A stretch of 64,000 nucleotides of DNA, taken from assembly GCF_030704535.1 (NCBI RefSeq), contig NC_081815.1, positions 8,504,501 through 8,568,500 of the forward strand, written 5' to 3'. Shown in pieces: positions 56,938-64,000 of the stretch; positions within the stretch are counted from its first letter, which is position 1; each line of letters starts with the position of its first letter. Under the pieces are notes generated by a model. That model did not search any database, was not told the origin of the DNA, and was given only the letters and a program-made list of their open reading frames with translations. This DNA is from Vitis vinifera (lineage: Eukaryota; Streptophyta; Magnoliopsida; Vitales; Vitaceae). The position numbers were made by a program, and so were the translations under genes.

Positions 56938-59566
56938 CATTGCTAAAGGTATAGAGCCAAGGAATTTTTGGAGTTATTGCATACATGTGTGGACCTTTTA
57001 ATGTCCATGCATAGGAAGTGTATGAGTACTTCATCACTTTAATATATGATTTCTCTAGGTTTGGATATATTTACCTCATGCATAGGAAAGCTAATGTTTT
57101 GGATAAATTCATTGAATTTAAGGTGGAATAAGAAAACCAATTATGTAAACATATCAAAACACTTCGATATGATCGAGGCAGTGACTATGTCCAGTCGATT
57201 CGATTCTCTCTTTAGGAGCATGAGATTATATCCAAGTTGAATACACGTAAAACTCTGCAACAAAAAAGAAATGGAACTTGCTTTCCTTTATCTTCTTCTC
57301 TAATTTCCTTTCTCTTCTTCTTTTTTTTTTCTTTCTTCTCTCACCATACCCATACTTGCCACAACCACCACTGTCACTATTGGCCAGTCACTGCCGGTGA
57401 CTACCCCACCTCATCTCGCCTCTTTATCATTCTCCATTTTTTTCTTCACTTTGTCATTCTTTCTCTCATCTTACCATTTTTCTCTTTTCTTTCGTCTTTC
57501 CCTTCACCTCCACTACCACACCAACTGTTGTCACCATTTCCCTTATCTTGGATTGCATTCAAGAAATGTGGTAAGCTTGTCTTTGATTTTTATTCTTTAC
57601 TTATTTATTTATTTTATATCTATAGTAGTTGTTCTTGTTATTAAGCTTATGCTTGTGTAATTGGATTTTGTTTATGGGTTTTTGGTTTGAGTTTTCATTC
57701 ATTGATTTATTAATTTGTGTTCATGGGTGTTAGACTTAGGCTTGTAGATTTTCTATTTTGGTTTTGATTCTAGAATTTGTTTTAGGTTTGAAATGTGAGT
57801 TGTTCTATATTTCATTTTGGGCATATTGGACATTGATTTAGGCAACTATTAGAAATAATTTAGTCTTTGAGCTTCTTTTTTCTTATTCTTATGAGCCTAT
57901 TGTATTGATTTTTAATTTGGATGTTCTTTGGATCTTGTTTATGGATTCATATTCATGATTTGGGTTTGTTGGTTTACATTTTATGGAGTTTATTGATTAT
58001 TATTTTGAGCTTGGATCATTGGATATTTCATTGGATTTATTTGATTAGGCTTGTTGTTGGGTTTATTAATTATTGGGTTTCGGATTGTTGAATTTCATAA
58101 TTTGGGTAAGTTAAATCAAAGGTTTTCTTATTTAAAGTTGGGCTTGATTTATTTTTTAGATTTTGGTCTTAAATGTTATTTGACTTGAGCTTTATTTTTT
58201 GTTATGCATGAGCTATTTATTTATTTATTTTTACTCTTTTGGTTTAGCATGGATTTGTGATTGCTAAATTTCATGAAAGAAAAGAAGGATCAGGAAAGCT
58301 AAAAATAGGGCATGAAACCCTAGACAAAAGAATATTAAGTTTGTTATAAGTTTATTTGGATACACATTTTCTTTTCAATTTTGTACATATTTTGTTTATA
58401 TATTATTCATTTATAGTTTTTTTTATTCATAATTTCTATATCCATATGTGTTTGTTTAGAATTTTATGTTATGTTCATATAAATATTTATATTTGTTTAG
58501 GTTTTTTGTTCATACATATATTAATTCATTTTAAGTTTTTTTTTGTTCATGTTAATATTTGCATGTCTGTTTATATTTGTTGAACCTTGTTTTATTTTAT
58601 TTATTGTTATTTTGGTTGTGCATATATTTATGTTGTTTATTTATTTAATAAAGCTGCCTAGAAATGCTTTTAATAAACTAAATCATCCCTTTTTTAATAA
58701 ATTGTCCAAAATTTTGATTTTTAATAAATTAAGTTATCCAAAAATATTTTTTAAATAAAACATGTCCCAAAAAAATGTTTTGAAAAAGGGACCAAGAAAT
58801 TTCTTTTAATAAAAATAAGTTTCAAAAAAAATTTCTTTAGGTAAAATAACCTAGAAATTTTGTTTTAAAAAAAAACTTTTTTTAATAAAAAGTTTAGAAA
58901 TATTTTTTTAATAAAATAGTCTAATAATCATGTTTTTCAGAAAATATTCTTTCAAAAAAATTTCTTTAGATAAAATAATCTAGAAATTTTGTTTTAATAA
59001 AAGGTTTAGAAATATATTTTTTTTAATAAAATAGTCTAATAATCATGTATTCAGAAAATATTCTTTTAAATAAAAAAAAATTCTTAATAGAAAGCTAGAA
59101 AAAATGTTTATAGAGGACTCTGGAAAATTGGTTTTAATAAAAATTCAAAAAATTGTTTTAATAAAAATTGTCTAAAAATTCATTTGTTTAATAAAATTGT
59201 ACAAAAAATTGATTTTAAATAAAATTATCCAAAAATTTAATTTTAATAAAATGATCCCAAAAATTGATTTTTAAATAAAAATATATTTTCTTAATAAGAA
59301 TGAGATTAAAAGTATTTTTTATAAATAAAGATCTTAAAGAATTTTTAATAGGAATAAAATTGGATTGAAAATATTTTCATGAATAAAATTTGTAAAAAAA
59401 AAAAAAAATCAATTCTTTGGTAAATAAAATCAAAATTCAAAAATTTTTCCAAACACGCCCTAACATACTTTCTAAGATGAAAAAACAAGACATATCCTGG
59501 GTTTGTGCTTGTCCATATCTACATTATGACAATAAGTGGTTGATTGGTTGGCATGCATCAAGTGAC

Positions 59567-59597
<31 letters not shown>

Positions 59598-60224
59598 GAA
59601 GCAGCATGGAAGCTGTAAAAGAAAATATGCAACATAAGTGGACTCTGACCCAATTTTGTAGATTGAGGGCCGTTAAGCATAATTGGCTATGATGGCTCAA
59701 AGTGCTTGATTAAAGTTTAAATAAACAACAAAGCAGAGGTTAAATATATGATGTAAGCTATGAACTTCCCACCAATCTTTGGCATTGAAAATCAAAAGCA
59801 GCTTGAAAACAAACATGAAAGAAACTGGCATCAAGAGAGAGGAAAGGGATAGGGAGGGAGTATTAATGAAGATACATTTAGTCTATAAGACATGACTGGT
59901 GTTTCCACACATACAAGTTTGATTCTATATTGAATTTCAATCTTTTGCTTCCTTTCAATTTTCTTTTAATTTAAGTGATATGATATAAAATTACACGTAG
60001 AAAATGATGGAGCCAAAAGCTCTATTTGCCCAAGAAACAAAGGAAAAAATGGAATGAAATATGATAAAATTCCCACCACAGTTGAGGAAAAAAGGAAGAA
60101 ATAAAATAAAATCAAATTTACAATCATTGAGACCCGGGCAGGCAGTGTCGGCAGTGTCATATTTGTCTCTGTCAAAGAGGCAAAGAAGGAAATGGTTAGC
60201 TTAGCGTCCGGATGGGTTGCAAGG
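56938..60224. other. Intergenic, AT-rich and repetitive; no gene recognised
   Basis: 57,270-57,560 is a C/T-rich stretch that looks like a retroelement leader. 57,560-58,650 is T-rich. 58,650-59,410 is made of degenerate TTTTAATAAAAT-type units with a short tandem duplication of about 113 bp. An (AAT)n run lies at 59,568-59,596. Open frames here are low-complexity artefacts. The block may be the remains of a large LTR, but I cannot name it. Confidence 0.45.
58892..59090. repeat. Tandem duplication, period about 113 bp
   Basis: TTTAGAAATAT..AATAAAATAGTCTAATAATCATG..TTCAGAAAATATTCTTT occurs near 58,892 and again near 59,005, with shared following sequence. Surrounding sequence has shorter, looser repeats of the same words. 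Confidence 0.6.
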
Positions 60225-63200
60225 TCATGGAGGCATTCTCATTGCCAAGATTCTGTGTTCGCCCTCCTCCAAGGTTTGTTTCAATTGAGTGAGATGGGTC
60301 CTAAGGCTGTATTCTTCTACCTGCTTAAGCCAAAGAGGCAATTTAAACATACATGATGTTAGAGATATGTAAAGGAAAACAAAATAATAAATAAATTAAA
60401 AAAAATCACAATAATAGCAAGATTCTATTCTATTCTATTTTATGCACAACAAGATAAGTAAGCACAAAGCAATTTGCTGGAGAGAGGAAGGTGCAAGCTA
60501 ACATGAACCAAAGCAGACCATTCAACACAGAAGACTCCTGCATTGGCCTTACAGGAATTCAAAGCTTCGCAAGCAAGGAATACTGGACACACGATGAGAG
60601 AGTAATGAAGTGACTAAAATTTGGCAACTACAAGACCTTTGACCCAGTTAGGGTTGGCATACTAGAAGTCATCACATCAGACACATGTATAGAAACTGTG
60701 TCATATCCATTATAGTAAAAATAAACATTTTGAACACTGACAGACATTAGATGAATCTGAAGTACCAGTGAATGGTGAGTTAAGACTTGGGTAGCATTGA
60801 GCAGGACTTATCCTTTCAAACTTTCTTAATCTATAAGGATGACGAGCTTGACAATAGGATATGAAGCTCAAATAGGAAGGAATGAGATTCATCTGGCTTG
60901 GATAGGCAAATTTTGATGGAAGAATGACTTAAGTATGGACCCTGCCATTGTCGGTAATTGAAACAACTCATGCTCTATAGAAAATAGCAGCAGAGGTGGA
61001 ACAGTTAGAAGCACTCAAATTGTCGATCCAGTGCCTAATGACATCGTTCACTTTAAAATTATTAATCAAATGAAGGCATTATGCTTCAAATATAAAGAGA
61101 CAATGATGAAAGCATAAGGCCATAGCAATACCTTCCCAGTTTTTCCCCACTTATCAGCAAAACACATACAATGCAAGATATTATTGGCGGAAAACTTACA
61201 GAACTGTTTCTTTTCTTTTTCTTTCTCTTTTCTTTTTTTTTTTTTTTTAATTTTTTTAAATTTTTATTTTTACCTCTTTATGCATAAAAGTTTACAACTA
61301 TTTATTGTTGTTCTCACCTGCATAGCTGCTGTTGAAGCCAATAGAGCTTCACACTCATCAAGTTTTGCTCTCTCCTGTGCTGCTACATCAGCAAGTTCAG
61401 AAACCAGACAGTTCATTTCCTCCACCTGTGATTGAGAATGATCAAAACCAGGTCAGCATTCATGATAACTTTTAATGACCACAATTTCACCATTTAACTT
61501 TCACAAAATGCCAACCTATACAAGCCCTGGATGTGCAAGTATTACCAGTTGACAAAATGCATGTTAGTATTTGTAAGTGTAAGAACTGGAACAGCACAGG
61601 TCTAGTGGCTCAAACTATGACAGGAACCTTTTTATTTTAGTGGAGGCATGAGAAATTTCAAAATTAATAAGAGAAACATGCAAGAAAATGAGTATCTTAT
61701 AAAATCATATACATGACTCCCCCAGCCTCATTAAAACCTTGTAAGCCCAACCAAAAATTATTACAAAAAATAAAAAATAAAAAGAGTGCAAAAATGAGAT
61801 CAACATTCATCTTTGTTGCAGAAGTTGCAAATGTATATTGGCAATTACCATTTATTTATCTTCCATTTGTTCAAAACTGGTGGTACAGTAGGAAAAGAAT
61901 AGCATTTCTAGTTTCAAATTCCAGGGAATAAGTTAATATATTTATATATATATATATATATTATCAAAGCTTTCTCTATTTCCTGTTCTACAACTCAACT
62001 CCACCAAGACTTAAATCCCCACTAACTGGCCTGGTTGCAAAAATCTTTCAATGTCATCAAGATTTATGTAAGGTTATATCCTCCATTATAATATTTGCAA
62101 ATTTTTAGGATGCATGTTTATCAGGTGTGATTAAAATATCAACCCTGGTCACCTTGCTGCCACAACCTCCTTTGATCTTGTTCCTGGTAAAATGAAAGAT
62201 GAGACACTATATACAGCATAGGTGTTCTTTCTTGTTCTCATTTCTTAACTTCACTCCCTAACCTCCTCTTAATAATTAATTGAAACAAGGGACAAAAATC
62301 TTGGACTAAGCATAAGAAAGTTAGAAAACCAGAAAACCATATCGTTGATGCCACTGGCTATTTGGCTGATGTCATCACCAAAGTATAAACCTGATAGCTT
62401 ATTTTGAGAGAAAGCAAGGACCTTCTTGTTCTTCACTTTGAGAGGTTAACTATTTGATGTTATTTCAAATTTATTGATAATTTGAAATTTTGAATTAGTA
62501 TTTCAGTTGCCAACCCATTAAACCCTTTCTCTTATAGTAAAGAAAAAAAATGATGCCTTGTTAGATTTCTTCTATGTGCAAGAGCAAATTCTACTCCGGA
62601 GCAGTATATAACTGGTCATTTTTCGTGGCAACATTAGATGCTTGTCATAGTTAAAAGTCCTAAACGGGATAAAACTATGACTAAATTTCCAATAACATTC
62701 ATGCTTCATGATTATATATTTTCAGAAAAATAAAACAGTCAAATGTGTGGATTATGAAAAGGCTAACAAGAAAGATAGTACGAGTCAGAGGACTTCCAAA
62801 TTAAATTTGAAGCAGACAGAAATCAAGAAGTTAATAGGTCATTCTATCCCAATGCATAAACAGGAAGCATTTGAAAAATAAAGCAAGGAGTCTAATGCTG
62901 CAGCTGCAGCATGGACTGCATGCTGCATCATTCTGAAAGGCGTGTTAGACTTACTCCTTAAGGCTTAGCCTTGAGGTGAGCCTTTACAAGACAGGAACAA
63001 AGTATGTTGTTTAAGACTCATATCCTCTAAAGCCATTCACCTTTAGTCTGGTCTCATTATCACGGTAATAACGCATTTGCATCAAGGGTTTAAAATATAG
63101 CAAAAATGTAACATAACAAACACATGTATTCATCCCTATCTCCCTCCCTCCCCCTTTCCTCCATCCCTCTCTCCCTCTGTGAGTGCAAAGACATACCATA

Positions 63201-63736
63201 TCCCTAACAGGTCAGAGTCCTATATGGATGGGGTTTAAACTTTTGGCTACATAAATACGCAGGTAACCTTAATGAATTTCCAAAAACATCTAGGACATTA
63301 ATGCATTATCACACGCATTGCATATGCCACATAAGAGTCAAACAAAAAGGTACTGAAGTCAAAAGAGAACCACAAGAAAGCTAAATTAACATTAGATATG
63401 TGAAGACCACAATCAGAACAAAAGCACAAAAAACATAAATCTCACCCTTGAGAGTAAAGCACATATGGAGGATCCCATTGCCTGCATCACATCAACAGCT
63501 GAGCAGATAGCAAGCTTCACAGTTTCGATATCTGCCTGCAAAAGTACAAGTCTACTAATGGTTCATAGTGTTTCTCTTCATAGAAAACAATTTTAGTAAA
63601 TTTTTACAAATCTGCATACCCTTGCACCTCCAGTAACTGGCAAACGGAGAGTGCTTGCTTCTAAATCTTCAATTGCCCCAGATAAGGAATTAGAATGATC
63701 TCTTTCAATCAATGCCCAGTCATCAAGGTAGGCCAT
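60225..63736 (-). CDS. QWRF8: QWRF motif-containing (DUF566/AUG8-like) protein, last four exons (5' part outside window)
   Basis: Four exons in gene order: 63620-63736 (39 codons), 63446-63535 (30), 61318-61425 (36) and 60225-60320 (31 codons plus stop). All boundaries are GT..AG and every exon is a whole number of codons. The 136 visible residues read [20 protein letters not shown] and [10 protein letters not shown], then [19 protein letters not shown], then [20 protein letters not shown], then [17 protein letters not shown], the C-terminal DUF566 domain of the QWRF family. Members (SCO3, EDE1, QWRF proteins) bind microtubules, and the related AUG8 is an augmin subunit. The N-terminal basic part and the QWRF motif itself lie beyond the right edge. 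The symbol is an inference from the neighbouring PPR and IF3 genes, which match the AT4G30690-AT4G30710 order. Intron 61,426-63,445 is 2 kb and holds no recognised element. Confidence 0.85.
61426..63445. other. Intron of the QWRF gene
   Basis: A 2-kb intron between the second and third visible exons, with a (TA)n run at about 61,943-61,960. Near 62,345-62,460 a short stretch (ATGCCACTGGCTATTTGGCTGATGT) resembles the copia RNase H tail motif [12 protein letters not shown], so a small retroelement scrap may sit there. Confidence 0.5.
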
Positions 63737-64000
63737 CTGAATTAGTTATTGTTACAAGCAAGCATTTTAGAAAAAGGAAGCACCAAGAAACTAACATCTT
63801 AAAAGTGAAAATTGGTGCCTAAATCAATCACAAGAAGAAAGTTAAAATGAAAAACAGAACTGCATTTATGTATTTAATACTACTTCTCATGGCACTGCAC
63901 TTGAAAAACCAAGATCAAACACCAATTTGAAATATTGCACATTAAGCAAGAAATGTCAAAAAAAATAATATTCATTTTCATAGAACACTTTTCCATGGTT
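63737..64000. other. QWRF intron reaching the window edge
   Basis: No further exon is visible between the acceptor at 63,737 and the end of the window. Confidence 0.6.

Noticed and set aside
57237..57660. Hydrophobic, Phe/Leu/Ser-rich open frames
   Set aside because: They come from pyrimidine-rich low-complexity DNA with no conserved motif.

Overview
This is eukaryotic DNA from a flowering plant. It has spliced genes with GT..AG introns, a plant cellulose synthase, a plastid-type IF3 gene, a DYW-type PPR protein, and many plant retroelements in AT-rich DNA. The gene set and the style of the LINE and LTR elements fit a woody eudicot. My best guess is grapevine (Vitis), an inference from recognition that I could not test by search.

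Region by region: (1) 1-20,000 is almost entirely repeat DNA. It holds a decayed copia 3' end (1-784), a locus of fused gene fragments (an RPL9 piece and a DUF1685-like piece, about 4.3-5.0 kb) split by a very young, internally deleted copia element (4,993-7,734; LTRs that look identical and a 5-bp target duplication), gypsy remnants (about 8.1-9.35 kb and 13.8-15.06 kb), a hAT-like non-autonomous transposon (15,304-16,402), a MITE (17,434-18,170), a 200-bp tandem repeat (18,925-19,375) and several microsatellites. (2) 20,113-22,083 (minus) is an intronless cytosolic HSP70 with a heat-shock element just upstream of its TATA box. (3) 22,754-40,509 (plus) is a nine-exon organellar translation initiation factor IF3 gene. 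It encodes only about 272 residues but spans 17.8 kb because its introns are full of a LINE, a SINE, LINE fragments and, in intron 6, a large inverted repeat of endogenous pararetrovirus (caulimovirid-like) sequence with a TRIM nested in one arm. (4) 43,120-47,576 (plus) is a complete 13-exon secondary-wall cellulose synthase, CESA7/IRX3 type, 1,037 residues. (5) 49,382-51,727 (minus) is an intronless 781-residue PPR-DYW RNA-editing factor. (6) 52,582-56,932 is an older copia element on the minus strand with both LTRs and a 5-bp target duplication. (7) 60,225 to beyond the right edge (minus) is the 3' part of a QWRF/DUF566 microtubule-associated protein gene.

The genes do not form an operon or a pathway. 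IF3, the PPR-DYW gene and the QWRF gene appear to match three consecutive Arabidopsis genes (AT4G30690, AT4G30700, AT4G30710, from memory), so they look like a conserved ancestral block, with CESA7 lying between IF3 and PPR here. HSP70 and IF3 are divergently arranged with 670 bp between their start codons. CESA7 and PPR are convergent, and the space between them contains a perfect 60-bp inverted repeat.

The points most worth a second look are the intronic pararetrovirus hairpin in the IF3 gene, the perfect 60-bp foldback downstream of CESA7, and the chimeric gene-fragment locus at 3-9.8 kb, which may be a gene-capturing DNA transposon. Splice sites were assigned by eye from GT/AG signals, reading frame and family similarity. 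Every junction closes in frame, but none has been tested against transcripts.
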